Source: Viscum album (lineage: Eukaryota > Streptophyta > Magnoliopsida > Santalales > Viscaceae). From it: 64,000 nucleotides of DNA. This document shows positions 1-10,559 of this stretch, piece after piece. A program made the position numbers and the translations under genes. How positions within the stretch are numbered: position 1 is the stretch's first letter; every line of letters begins with the position of its first letter. Where the stretch lies: contig OY728142.1 of NCBI GenBank assembly GCA_963277665.1, forward strand, positions 7,454,001 through 7,518,000, in the 5' to 3' direction. The notes under the pieces were generated by a model. It did not search any database, was not told where the DNA came from, and was given only the letters and a program-made list of their open reading frames with translations.

Positions 1-296
1 TGATTACACGGCGTGTAATGCCGCTCAGCTGGCGGCTACTTCCACCACCTTACTATTCACCTGTTGAGTGATTACACGGCATGTAATTACTAAGTACATG
101 GAGTGTAGTCAGTTTTTACTCCCTTCATCGCTGACAGGCCTACATGCCCTGTGTACTCATCCCACACAGCCAAAGTACATGGCGTGTACCCAAAAAATTT
201 TGGATTTTCCCACATTTTCCTTGTTTTCTCAAAAACACTTAAGGAAAGAGGAAAAGAAAAAACCCGTACCTCAAGTATAATAATTGGTTTCTTACA
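1..296 (-). repeat. G1 3' LTR, partial (window edge)
   Basis: This stretch is the direct-repeat partner of about 5833-6147. Shared landmarks include the pair of TTACACGG palindromes, the poly-pyrimidine block, the AAAAACACTTAAGGAAA block and the terminal CTTACA. On the minus strand the LTR begins TGTAAG at 296, immediately after a polypurine tract. The rest of the roughly 2-kb LTR lies left of the window. Small ORFs here are read through LTR DNA and are not genes. Confidence 0.88.
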
Positions 297-313
297 AACT
301 TACCCCCTTAAAG
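297..313 (-). other. G1 polypurine tract
   Basis: On the minus strand this reads CTTTAAGGGGGTAAGTT directly before the TGTAAG LTR terminus. It is preceded by a GGGGACGAATTT-like stretch that plant gypsy elements commonly carry at the end of pol. It would prime plus-strand cDNA synthesis. Confidence 0.8.
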
Positions 314-477
314 AAATTCGTCCCCGAATTTCCCTTCCATGGGTGGTGAAGATAAATCTGAGAACAACTCTGGCCACTGAACATGTACGTCGGTCTACCA
401 CTCCCAGGTTTTGTTCTGTACTCAGCCATGCTACCATAACACCCGTATGAGAGGAACTGATTGGCCTTGGAGAACCT

Positions 478-1440
478 TCATGCTCCTAGATGTTGATAAA
501 AAAGATCATCAATCCTCAGTAAGGGATATTGGTTCTTAACCGTCAACTGGTTCAACTTCTGATAATCGACACAAAGTCTGAGGGTACCATCCACCTTCTT
601 AGAAAACAGGACAGGAGAACCCCAAAGAGAAGTACTGGGTCGGATGAGACCCTTTTCTTTCAACTCCTCCTACTTCCTCTTGATCTCTTGAAACTCTGGT
701 GTAGCCATCCTATAAGGAGGAATGGACACCAGTGTTTCTCCTGGCACTATCTCAATAGAGAAATCCACCAATCTCTCTGGAGGAAGACCTGAAAATTCAT
801 CCGGGAAGACATCCCTGAAACAATAAAATACTGGAGGGAAATCCTTCTGACAAGTCCCCTGATTATCCAGATATAAACTCGCAATCTGGGCTATCACTCC
901 ACCTCTCCCACGATGCTCGGGTCTAGCTCGGCTCTCCTGGACATCCCATTCGACCATGTATAGAAACTCTCCGCCCTCTGGTGACGTGAAAGTCACCCTC
1001 CAACGATAGCAATATAAAAATCCTTGAAAGGGTACCAACCAGTCCATCCTGAGAATGACATCATATCTCATCATCTCAAAGACATAGAGGTCCCATAGAA
1101 AGTGACACCCACCAAACTCTAGGGGGAACTCTTTGCACTGACGCACACCGGCCGTTCTAGTCCCCAACAGAGTTTCTAGCGTCATAACATCAGAAGAAGA
1201 AGAAACACAGAGCCCAAGGATCTCTACAACACATACAGATATAAATCTATGTGTAGCACCCTTATCGAAAAGTACTAAATACAAAACAGAAGCTACTAGA
1301 ATAGTACCTCTGACAGTGGAAGGTCTGGGGTCCTGCTCCTGTTGGGTCTGTTGCACTACATATGCCTGCCCAGTGCTACGGCCCTGCGACATAGCCTAGA
1401 TACCCTGAGTTGATCCACCCTGCTGCCTCTGAGATCCTGG
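478..1440 (-). pseudogene. G1 pol relic: aspartic protease and N-terminal reverse transcriptase
   Basis: Two adjacent minus-strand open stretches (1392 to 670 and 663 to 478) give a retropepsin-like segment followed by the linker and the first RT motifs. The protease active-site triad, normally D-S/T-G, reads D-K-G in the context LFDKGATHRFIS, so a key residue is lost. The RT part shows the fingers motifs [23 protein letters not shown] and [10 protein letters not shown], which are typical of gypsy RT. The sequence stops being RT right after [10 protein letters not shown]: the palm with its catalytic aspartates, RNase H and integrase are absent. A stop separates the two pieces. The result is a non-functional, internally deleted pol. 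Confidence 0.85.
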
Positions 1441-1479
1441 TGTCTGGATACCACGACCATGACTACCATCTCTGCCTGA

Positions 1480-2540
1480 ACGCCATGACGTATTCCATTT
1501 TCCTAACTGGTAAGAAGCTGTGGGTCCTGTTCCAGCACGCAGAGTCTACATAGAACCCCCCTCACTAGCCACTAGTAGAACCACCCTGTAAAAGCGCTGC
1601 TGATGACCCATCTTGCTGCAAGCTCGACACTCCACTAGATCTCTTGGACATTGAGGTCACTTGTGTCCCTCTATACCACACTGGCAGCTCATGACTTACC
1701 CACTTGAAGTATTCTTCTATCTAGTACTACCACATTAAGAGAATTCCATCTGTCTCTTCCTCTTACCTATACAAATAGTACCAGAAACTGGTGTCGAACC
1801 ACCTTGTCCCACACCACTAGCTTCCTGTATGTTTTTCTCAATAATCAGTGCCTAGTTCCTATAGGAAATATGAAAACATTCACCAGTGCTTGAATTTCAT
1901 ATCGAAGACCATACTCAAAGTGTCTAGCCCTCAACATCTCATCACCCACCAGAATGGGTGCAAAATGATGAAACTCAGTGAAGCGAGTAGAATAATCCAT
2001 CACTAACATGGTTCCCTGCTGTATATTCATGAACTCTCAAGCTCGGTCTGCACGTAGCGTCTCTAGGAAGAAGAATTCATAGAAGGATTCCTGAAAATAT
2101 TCCCACGTCATGTCTCAATGATGCTCAGATTGGGTGGTAACATCCCACCACCTCTTGGCGGAATCACGCAGCATGTAAGTAGCGAGCTTGAACCTACGCC
2201 CTGGAGGTGTCTACAAACTCTTGAAGATAGTTTGCATAGAACCCAGCCAGGACTCCACAGCCTATGGTCCTCGATCTCCTGAAAACATAGGTGGATGCTG
2301 CTGCTGGAATATACAAGTTAGCTCTACCATAGATGTGGCAGCCTGTGGTGCTTTCTAAAAGGTCTATATGAACTGTATAAAGCCTTCATGGAACTGCGCA
2401 TCTGGGCCTATGTCCGGTATAACAGCTGGTGCCACATCTGGCTCTGCTAGAGGACCCATTGGTAGCTCATGGCCCACCATCTTAGGAGTATAATCATCAC
2501 TGCTCTCTTGGAGAACAACCAGTGGTCATCTCGGTGGCAT
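1480..2540 (-). pseudogene. G1 gag relic with CCHC knuckle
   Basis: A minus-strand ATG at 2540 opens MPPR, the usual beginning of Tekay/Del-type gag. An internal open piece (2030 to 1845) contains MDYSTRFTEFHHFAP and DEMLRARHFEYGLR, matching the conserved retrotransposon gag core. A zinc-knuckle relic lies at 1689 to 1648 and reads S-C-Q-C-G-I-E-G-H-K-stop-P-Q-C, so the first cysteine is replaced by serine and a stop falls inside. Several further stops and shifts break the frame. Gag would form the cytoplasmic virus-like particle; this copy cannot encode it. Confidence 0.75.
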
Positions 2541-2651
2541 GACTCAACAAGGTCAAACGCACATCTTAGATCAAGATTATCAAAGACTGAAAACAAGGAG
2601 GACAAGAAGGGAATAGGAGAAAGAAATCATTCATGATTTACAAAACTTCAC

Positions 2652-3411
2652 TACACAGCGTGTATAAATACTACATGGTGTGTTATCACAAGCCAAACAC
2701 ATGGGTGCGTACTCCAGCTTAAACTGGCCGTGTAACACCCCAAATACACGATGTGTATTTTTAACTACACGACATGTAATTGAACTCTTCTTTCCTGCCC
2801 AAGTCCTTCTACATGGCTAAGCCACATGGATCTCTTAGAACAAAATGACACGGCGTGTTCAGAGGTAGAAATGATGTGTACTCCACAAACTTTCCCGGCC
2901 CGTGTTGTTTGTGACATGACCTGTGTACCCAGGTCACACTACACGACATGTTCCAAAAAGACAGTACGTGTACAAATAAGCCCCAAAACGACCCGTGTTG
3001 CTCGCTACACGACCAGCTACACGACTGACACTACATGGCATGTTCCAGGTAGACACGACATGTACTAGGAAAGATAACACCGGCCTGTGTTGTTCGTGAC
3101 ATGGCTAGGTACCTGGGTCAAACTACACGGCATGTTCAATGTAGACACGACATGTATGTCTTAAAGTTTCCTCCATCTGTGTTGTTAGTTACCCAACAGG
3201 CACCGGGTCAACACTACACAGTGTGTATAACCAGTACACGGTGTGTTTCCCCCAAAAATTCCCTATCTCATGTCTCTGCCCACATGGCCTATGACACGGT
3301 AAGAGACTACATGGAGTGTACTTAGGGTATACAGTGTGTACTTAAAAATTTTCCATTTCTTCCCGAATAGAAGAACGCACGATGTCTGTCCATAGAACTA
3401 CACAGTGTGTA
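2652..3411. repeat. Leader array of TACACGNCGTGTA-type palindromes in G1
   Basis: Between PBS and gag, G1 holds about 16 recognisable copies of a 13-base, odd-centred palindrome, for example at 2652, 2672, 2745, 2765, 2848, 3032, 3052, 3124, 3144, 3215, 3234, 3308, 3328 and 3399. Many variants fit CG to TG or CA changes of a TACACGGCGTGTA parent. Some copies have a weaker right half ending GTTC. Spacing is irregular, so this is a dispersed motif cluster and not a tandem satellite. Small plus-strand ORFs at 2826-3068 and 3101-3325 simply read through it. Confidence 0.8.
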
Positions 3412-4075
3412 TGCTGAGTTTTCCAGATAGTAAGTCTCAAAAACTACTCTGGAACCCAGAAAAACACGGAAATAAACATCTAAGTTCCAAATTCTGATCC
3501 GTGAGGGCCCACACTCCCCACGAATCAAAGATTGGCATCTTATACATGTTATAAAAAAATAAACACATCGATGATCCACCAGATTCCAGTCATTGAGGGC
3601 CCATACTCCTTAAGAAACAAAGTTTGGAATTCATTCTATCAAAACCTCACAGAAAAATACCCTATCAAATAGCAGGTATGTATCAATGAAGCCATCACAT
3701 TAGCATGCTTTTTTAGCACAACAACTATCGCAACAACATGCAATTTCTAATGCACCTACATGGCATAGAAACTATGCATGACCTATGATTTCTATCATGT
3801 GCCTAAATGATGCATGAGATGACATACCCTCATCTCATTGGGTTGCAAATAAATATAACCCATGGATAAAATATAAACAGCACACGACAAGTGCATTACC
3901 CAATGGTGAAAATCAATTCAATTGTAAAATTGCAAAATCAGAAAAGTTGAAACACAAGGTAATTTGGCTTTTCCCTGTACACGGGTTAGCTAATCCCAGA
4001 CACAACTTATTACCAAATAACAATTCCATCCTATCTCTAACTATAGAATCCAAACAGTAAGTCAAAGAAAATAAA
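3412..4075 (-). other. G1 untranslated leader next to the PBS
   Basis: About 660 bases between the palindrome cluster and the PBS. I see no gag-like or other recognisable coding sequence on either strand, and no RNA gene. Two short imperfect repeats of the type GAGGGCCCAYACTCC occur near 3505 and 3595. Confidence 0.5.
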
Positions 4076-4089
4076 CCCCTATGATACCA
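4076..4089 (-). other. G1 primer binding site
   Basis: The minus strand reads TGGTATCATAGGGG three bases after the LTR terminus GTTACA. The first eight bases match the usual plant initiator-Met PBS (TGGTATCAGAG); the rest has drifted. This fixes the orientation of G1 and the inner end of its 5' LTR. Confidence 0.8.
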
Positions 4090-4844
4090 TTTTGTAACGT
4101 CCCGAATCTGGAAGCCACTCAACGGGTGCCCCGAACCCGGTTGGTCACATGACCTCAAGCGCATTTCACCAAATGCCAGAGGCTGCCGACTAGCAGTGAG
4201 GGCCCAGGTCTGATAGTGGGGAAAATATGCCCTCATTTTTCAAAGTGTAGCACAATAGAAAGATATATAACATACAACAGTGGAAGTAGTAAACAATATA
4301 CAACTGAAATGGACAAATGAAGTAAAAGAGAACCAGCATTCATATATATAAAGATGCAGAATGTCACTATTCTATGAAATAATCCAGAAAAAGATACACT
4401 GCAAGGAAATACAATATATCTAAAAGTACAAGGTACAAAAAAAAAACAGAGTGAACAAAACACAACAACATCACAAGCCTAAGCTCGGTCCCATGCTCCA
4501 CTACTCCTCTACTACAATCATGTACCTGTATAGGGACCCTTTCCCCTGTCAAAACCTACAGCAATATAGTCTGTTTGGGCCAGATACATGACCCAAATAG
4601 GGTGTGAGAAATATATCCCAATAGGCACCCACCAAAGGCCCGTGCCCAACTGTCAGTGAAAATGTGCAACAATAGTGTGCAAAAGTAAATGTAGTAAACT
4701 AGTAAGTACTCAAAAGTAACTATCACTACTAGTTTCATTGACATTTTAATTATTATTTATCACCTCTAAGATAGTGATTTTTCTTGGTAGGTACAATGTA
4801 GAAAATCACCATAGTGAATGTCCTAAATATCCATGTCCTCAGAC

Positions 4845-5110
4845 ACACTATCCTTACCCTTAGGTAACAGAATCACATACCCGAAGGTGATTGCCCTTAG
4901 GCATAACAATCATTGACCTCAGACATACATGATATTTACCTCATGCACAGAAACTACTACCCACAGGCTTAAACAAAGGTTACCCTCTGGCTAACCAATC
5001 ATTTCCCACAAGCTAAGCAAAACACTACCCTTATGCCAAATAGAACACTGCCCTCAGGCTAATAGAACACTGCCCTCAGGCTAAAGAAACCAGGCCGAGC
5101 CCAAAGCATA
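4845..5110. repeat. Degenerate minisatellite in the G1 LTR
   Basis: Roughly ten imperfect units of about 25 bases around the core ACTGCCCTCAGGCTAA. The two clearest are adjacent near 5044-5090; others are weaker, such as ACCCTTATGCCAAA and ACCCTCTGGCTAA. Its place within the LTR is comparable with the arrays found in other gypsy LTRs of this window. Confidence 0.6.
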
Positions 5111-5712
5111 AACAAGAAATTTATATAAAATTTATCTCAAGAAAATTAAATGCACAATATAATCATGGCATACCCTCGGGTATCCTGGCCAAACGGCTAA
5201 ACAGAGGAACATACCCCTGGGGTGGTCCTAGATCCAAGCAGTGATCCCAAATAGTGGTTTAAACTTATCATTATATTATCTATAAAATTATAAATATATT
5301 TTTAGAAAAGGCCTCATCCATACGACACCCAAACCATGGGTTCATAGGACAAAGATACACAAATTCAACTCAATAGTTGGAAATAAACATCAGACCACCT
5401 ACCTCGATCTCCCCTGATCAATATATGTGAACGACGCCTCCCAAAATGCCAGTAAATGATGTAGATATGGGATAAACATTCACACATTCAACTTCAAATA
5501 ACTTTACCTCAGGAAATAATTGGTAAGAAACACACAAGGAGAGGTAAGAACTCACCCGTGTGGTTCAATCGAGACTGTCAGAGAAGGATTCATATTCTCA
5601 ATGTGCCGTTGGGAGATTTCTGAAGTTACGACCTCCTCTATCGGCTCCAAAATGAACACAAATCCTCCTCTACAGAATGAGGAGGCTACTGACCATTTAT
5701 GTGAAAAAAGAC

Positions 5713-6039
5713 TACACGACGTGTACTCTCAAGTACATGGAATGTACTTTTCATCATTTAACTGTTCCTTTGGTGGATACTTTCCACCACGACACTGTTC
5801 ATCAGTCGACATGAGTACACAACATGTATTACTGATTACATGGCGTGTAATGTCGCTCAGCTGGCGGCTACTTCCACCGACTTACTATTCACCTAACGAC
5901 TGATTACACAACTAGTAATTACTATGTACACAGCATGTAGCCAGTTTTTACTCCCTTCATCATCAACAGGCCTACACACCTTTGGTACTCATCCCACATG
6001 GCCAAAGTACACAGTGTGTGGAAAAGTACACGGTGTGTA
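5713..6039. repeat. LTR (U3) cluster of TACACGNCGTGTA-type palindromes
   Basis: Eight copies of the 13-17-base odd-centred palindrome lie in the outer part of the G1 LTR: 5713 (perfect), 5734, 5816, 5835 (with ATT/AAT extension), 5903, 5927, 6008 and 6027. The window-edge LTR repeats the pattern at 3-19 (perfect 17-mer), 71-87, 95-107 and 176-188. On the minus strand this is U3, upstream of where a promoter would be expected, so a protein-binding role is conceivable but is only inference. Confidence 0.75.
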
Positions 6040-6147
6040 CCCAAAAAATTTCTGATTTTTCCCCATTTTCCTTATTTTCTCAAAAACACTTAAGGAAATA
6101 GGAAAAGAAGAAACCCGTACCCCAATAATAAGAATCGGGTTCTTACA

Positions 6148-7056
6148 GGTCAGCACCTAGAGCGATCCTTTGTGGGTCAGCACCAAGAGATCCTGTGTGG
6201 GTCAGCAGCAGAGCCTCTTAATAGAGTAAGATGATTCAGTAGTTACATATAATCATCTCTACTACTGTACTTAAGTTATACTTGGTGTGAGATGAGTCTG
6301 TACCCATGTGGTACTTTTCTTTATGGTAATACCTTGGTGGTATTCTTCTATGTGTTGTACCTGTGTGGTACTTGCCTTTGTGGTTTCTCTTCCTTTGTGG
6401 AATAGTTAAGCTTTGGGCTTTGAGTTGGACTCTGTGATTTTCCTCATGATTGATATGGGTTTACTTGACAACTTAGATATATGTATGGGCATATATCTAA
6501 GTAGGTTTATTAGTTGATTTCATGATTTTTGGTTTATCCTTGATGGATTTTGTGATACCTTGAGGGTCTTGGGGTCCCTACTGAGTATCGTTATACTCAC
6601 CCCTGCATAAGCTATGCCCGCACTTTGTTGTGTTTGGTGAAGATGACAGACAGTGCTGACTGAGGACGAGGGTACTCGGACTGGAGGTATCTCGAAGGTG
6701 GACCTAGATGAGGCATACCACAGAGACGACCGATCAAGAGCTGTACCTACCCTTTAGGTAGGATCCTTGAAGGGCGTTCATAGGAGCTGTTCCAGTTTAC
6801 TTGTACTTTGAGTTTCTTATACTTTCCAGTTGGACTTGTATTCTTCCCCTTTTACTTACTGTACTCACTCTGTTTACTATTCAGTTTACTTGAGTTCGTA
6901 TCTTGCTGTGTGCTTGGTTGCGTGTGCTTACAAGTTAAAAAGGAAATGCCTTCCTAGTTTTAGGGAATACACCTTCGGTTCTAGTCTCCAGCCCCTAGCC
7001 TATGGAAGGTGGGTTTGGGGTAGTCATGACATGGGCCCTGGGGGACGAGTCGTGAA
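6148..7056 (+). repeat. G2 5' LTR, right-hand part
   Basis: Direct-repeat partner of about 14290-15237. Shared landmarks are AAGATGATTCAGTAGTTACAT, the CTACTACTGTACTTAAGTT block, the TGGTATTCTT block, GGGGTCCCTACTGAGTAT and the end GGGCCC...GGGGGA...GTCGTGA. It begins in the middle of the GTGGGTCAGCACC minisatellite because G1 inserted there. Small ORFs inside (such as 6830-7096) are LTR DNA. Confidence 0.9.
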
Positions 7057-7060
7057 AAAT

Positions 7061-7071
7061 TGGTATCAGAG
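7061..7071 (+). other. G2 primer binding site (tRNA-iMet type)
   Basis: TGGTATCAGAG, a full match to the common plant initiator-Met PBS, a few bases after the LTR end GTCGTGA. It marks the start of the internal region. Confidence 0.92.
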
Positions 7072-7338
7072 GTGTTGGTTTCACCGTAGAACATAGGACT
7101 CTGATATTTCTTTTTAATAGAAATAATGTTAAGTGTAGTGGGAGTGGTTATCATTTTAGGGAATCTAGTGTTGGTGTGGTAACCAACGTATCCATACACC
7201 AGAACCCTGACTTCTCATTTTCGACTCAGTGCACAAAAACACTGATTGTGTGTTTGTTTTGAAGAGTTTTCTTTGTGATCTCTTGATTCAGATCAATAGG
7301 TATAACTTGTTAACTATGGTGCACCTGTTTCTTTTCAG

Positions 7339-8330
7339 GATGCCTCCACAAAGACAACCAGCTAGGGTTCCGAGAGTAGTATGTACTGATAGCCTACCGG
7401 GCGATGAGGCCTCGGTGCAGGGCCCTCTTCTAGTAGAGGCACTAGTGGAGGCACCAACGGTACCACTACCCTTTGGTCCAATGATGCCACCAGCCCCAGT
7501 AGTAGAGAGTGCATGCCACTTGAGCGTGTTGCACGAGTTCCAGTGCCAGAGGCCACCCGGGTTCAGGGGAGAGATAGAACCACAGGTAGCTGAGGATTGG
7601 TTGGAGGCTGTAGTGAGAGTCTTCCGACTGATAGAGACACTAGCTGATCTCATGGTGATACTTTCCACTAACCTTATACAGGAAGGAGCAGGCAGATAGT
7701 GGATTTTGATGCTCTAGGTTCACAACGAGGTGACGCTTCTCTTGGAAGACTTCGAGAGCCTGTTTCGGGAATATTTTTTTACAGCGACTCTTCGTGCAAT
7801 GCGCATACAAGAGCTACTTAATCTGCAATAGGGAAGCATGACTGTAGCTCAGTACTCAGCAAGGTTCACTGACCTCTCATGATACTCTAAATATATGGTG
7901 CGAGACCCATTATTCAGGGCCCGAACCTTGGATCAGGGACTCAGGTGGGAGATCATGGCTTTAATGATCTCACTCAGCATCCCGACGCAGGTGAGAGTGT
8001 TAGAGAGAGCCCTATTAGTGGAGAGTTTCCTAGACGAGTAGTCACCAGCAGCGAGACCCACCACCGGTTGTCACATAGCAAAGTCTTTTGCAGTTGGAAG
8101 CAGAAAAATGTCGCAGAGGTCCAAGAGGACCAGACCTACAGGTGGACGACCGCATGATCCAGGGTCAATTGTAAGGGGCACTCGAGGTAGAGACAATAAT
8201 TCCAGCAGTGGGAAGTGTTACACATGCGGCAGATAGGGTCACATGGATCGTGACTGTCCAAAACTCCATACGGATGATCAGAAGGCGGTCGAAGGATCAC
8301 CCAGGTAGAGATAGAAGTTTGACTAAGGAG
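7339..8330 (+). pseudogene. G2 gag relic
   Basis: Starts MPPQRQPARVPRV at 7339 and stays open to about 7696, including QRPPGFRGEIEPQVAEDW and LEAVVRVFRLIE, the conserved beginning of the retrotransposon gag domain. The upstream in-frame codons back to 7229 lie in the leader and are not needed. Beyond 7696 gag continues with breaks (YSARFTDLS near 7852, RDPLFRARTLDQGLR near 7900). A CCHC knuckle at 8216-8257 reads C-Y-T-C-G-R-stop-G-H-M-D-R-D-C: all four ligands are present, but a stop replaces one residue. Gag would package the element RNA; this copy is inactive. Confidence 0.85.
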
Positions 8331-8398
8331 GTCCGTAGGGAGCAGGCGAATGTGGCAGAGGAGCTGGCTGTGCAGCTGGTGGTGGGCGACGTTTCGAG

Positions 8399-8820
8399 AT
8401 GTTACCGCCACCACCACCAGGTGGTCCGCCCCGACCACAGGGAGCAGGTGGACATGGGCGAGCTCATCTCCAGGCAGCTAAGGCTTACGATCACGACGCT
8501 CCGAAGATGATACGAGGTACGATCTGTGTCTACACCACTTTAGCTGCAGTACTTATAGAAATAGGTTCCAGTCATTCTTTTATTGCCACTACCCTCGTTC
8601 AGAGCTCGGAGATTCCGATGGAGCCATTGGCTCGATCCTTACAGCTAGAGACTCTTACAGGAGTGGATTAGATGATTACACACTAGTTCCAGTAGTGTGA
8701 GCTTACTCTAGGAGGTGAGAGATTCGGTTGGGATCTCCTAGTAGTGGCGTCGAGGCCTTACGACGTAATCTTGGGTATAGACTAGTTATATACAGTCCAT
8801 GCTCAAATAGACTGTATTAG
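8399..8820 (+). pseudogene. G2 protease relic
   Basis: An open stretch of about 90 codons (8399-8671) follows the zinc knuckle and contains VLIEIGSSHSFIATTLV, the retropepsin active-site region. The catalytic D-S/T-G is altered to E-I-G, which should abolish activity. Downstream, GGERFGWDLLVVASRPYDV-like text near 8708-8770 looks like the second half of the protease but is broken by stops. It lies between gag and RT, as in all gypsy elements. Confidence 0.8.
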
Positions 8821-8989
8821 GTGAAAAGTGCAATGTGTCCACACAGATGGGACTAGTTTTACCTTCACCGGCGAGAAGGGAGTCTTTGCAGCACATGATT
8901 GACTTACCTGGAGGAGGGTGCAGTCGATCACTCATTATTTAGATAGCCTTACCCTCAGAGCAGTTGATGTGGAGAGTCCGAGTTATACT

Positions 8990-10340
8990 GTAGTGGTGGA
9001 CCAATACGTGGATGTCTTCCTTGATGATGTTTTGGGTCAACCTCTTCATAGATAGGTGGAATTTTACATTGACTTGTACCTCATTATGACACCGATATCT
9101 ACACCAGCGTATCAGATGGCTCTTGCGTAGCTTCGTGAGTTGCGCGTATAGCTGGAGGACTTACAAGGGAAGTGATTCATCTGGCCCAATATTTCTCCTT
9201 GGTCAGCCCTGATTTTGTTCACTAATAAGGTGTATGGGATCTTGAGACTTTGTATTGACTATCGATGCCTGAACCAGGTGACCGTGAAGAACAAGTACCC
9301 ACTTCCGAGAATTGAAGACCTCTTTGATCAGCTGAAGGGAGCATAGTGGTTCTTGGAGATAGACCTCAGATCTGGCTATCACCAGCTCAGATTGGGAGAC
9401 TAAGATGTGTAGAAGATGACTTTCAGATGTCAGTACGACCACTAAGAGTTCTTGGTTATTCCATTTGGCGTGACCAACTCTCCAGTAGTGTTCACGAGAC
9501 TCATGAATAGGATCTTCCAGCCATACCTTGATCGCTTTGTAGTAGTCTTCATCGACGACATTCTGATATACTCGATTACTGAGGAGGAGCATGTGTATCA
9601 TTTACAGGTAGTAATTGACACACTATGAGATCACCAGATTTATGGTAAGCTCTCAAAGTTCCAGTTATGAATATGAGATGTTCAATTTCTAGGACATGTT
9701 ATCTCAGAGGATGGAGTTTTAGTGGATCCAGCGAATATTGAGGTGGTAATTGCGTGAGATCCACCCATCAGTGTGACAGAGGTACAAAGTTTCCTGGGTT
9801 TGGCCGGATACTACCGGAGATTTGTACCAAATTTCTCAAGAGTTGAAGCACCTATATCAGCATTAACGAAGAAGGGGAAACCCTTCGTGGGGTCGGAGAG
9901 ATGCCAACAGAGTTTTTAGGAGATGAGGCAGAGGCTGACTAGTACCCCCATCTTGATTCTACTAGAAGAGGGCGTAGGCTATGTAGTCTTCTGAGACACA
10001 TCAGGGACCAGACTCAGATGTGTACTGATGCAGGAGAGAGAAGTGATCACATATGTTTCTCAATAGCTGAGACATCATGAGAAAAATTATGCTACCCATG
10101 ACCTGGAATTAGCAGTAGTGGTATTCACCTTGAAGATGTGGCGAAACTATATGATGGGAGAACATTTTACAGTCTAATCAGATCACAAGAGTCTCAGGTA
10201 TATCTTCTCTTAGAAGGACCTGAACCTGAGATAATGATGTTAGCTTGATTTACTCCAGGACTATGACTTCGAGATATTCTATACTCCTGGGAAGGGGAAC
10301 TTTGTAGTAGATGCACTCAGCAAGAGGTCTGGTATACAAC
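8990..10340 (+). pseudogene. G2 reverse transcriptase and RNase H relic
   Basis: Recognisable in order: a DQYVDVFLDD linker near 9000, [22 protein letters not shown] near 9240 (with one substitution against the usual motif), FLEIDLRSGYHQL near 9353, the catalytic box FIDDILIYS at 9548-9574 with both aspartates intact, the VQSFLGLAGYYRRFVPNFS thumb/connection motif near 9783, then RNase H with [20 protein letters not shown] near 10094 and YTPGKGNFVVDALSKR near 10283. At least fifteen in-frame stops interrupt the frame, so no protein can be made. Confidence 0.9.
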
Positions 10341-10559
10341 TTCTAGGCGAGGCGACGGAGCAACTGGACACTTTGCAGATATACTTTGTGGATCGATATG
10401 GAGTAGATTTTCTTTAGTCTCTTATAGTCACTCTCCCACTTCTTTAGTGAGTCCGGGAGGCACATCATGGGGATGCTAACTGCGAGGATCGACGTGCTCA
10501 GATATCCACAAGATAGGCACATGATGGATTTTTGGAAGGTGGGGAGCATGTCATCCTCT

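Larger units (their letters stand above)
1..6147 (-). mobile_element. G1: Ty3/gypsy LTR retrotransposon, internally deleted
   Basis: Reading the minus strand, the order is 5' LTR (6147 to 4093), PBS (4089 to 4076), a long leader, gag relic, protease plus the first part of reverse transcriptase, polypurine tract (313 to 297) and the start of the 3' LTR (296 to 1, cut by the window edge). Only about 180 bases separate the last recognisable RT residues from the PPT, so most of RT, RNase H and integrase are missing. All reading frames carry stops. The right LTR end abuts, without spacer, a sequence that belongs to the LTR of another element (G2), so G1 is nested in G2. Family: gypsy, probably chromovirus Tekay/Del type, judged from the gag, protease and PPT context; the lineage is inference because integrase and chromodomain are gone. 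Confidence 0.88.
4093..6147 (-). repeat. G1 5' LTR, complete (about 2055 bp)
   Basis: The termini are TGTAAC at 4093 and TCTTACA at 6147, giving TG...CA ends on the minus strand. The inner end abuts the PBS. The outer end abuts GGTCAGCACC, which belongs to the G2 LTR. The outer 300 bases match 1-296. Small ORFs here (for example 5520-5903 and 4233-4463) show no family resemblance and are not annotated as genes. Confidence 0.88.

Noticed and set aside
5520..5903. 127-codon plus-strand ORF
   Set aside because: Lies within the G1 LTR, includes the palindrome cluster, and matches no family.
7061..7071. TGGTATCAGAG as part of a tRNA gene
   Set aside because: It is the primer binding site complementary to the tRNA 3' end; no cloverleaf or A/B boxes surround it. 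The same holds for 28787, 39725, 56446, 59291 and 63704.
9203..9601. 132-codon minus-strand ORF
   Set aside because: Antisense of G2 RT, which is clearly recognisable on the plus strand.
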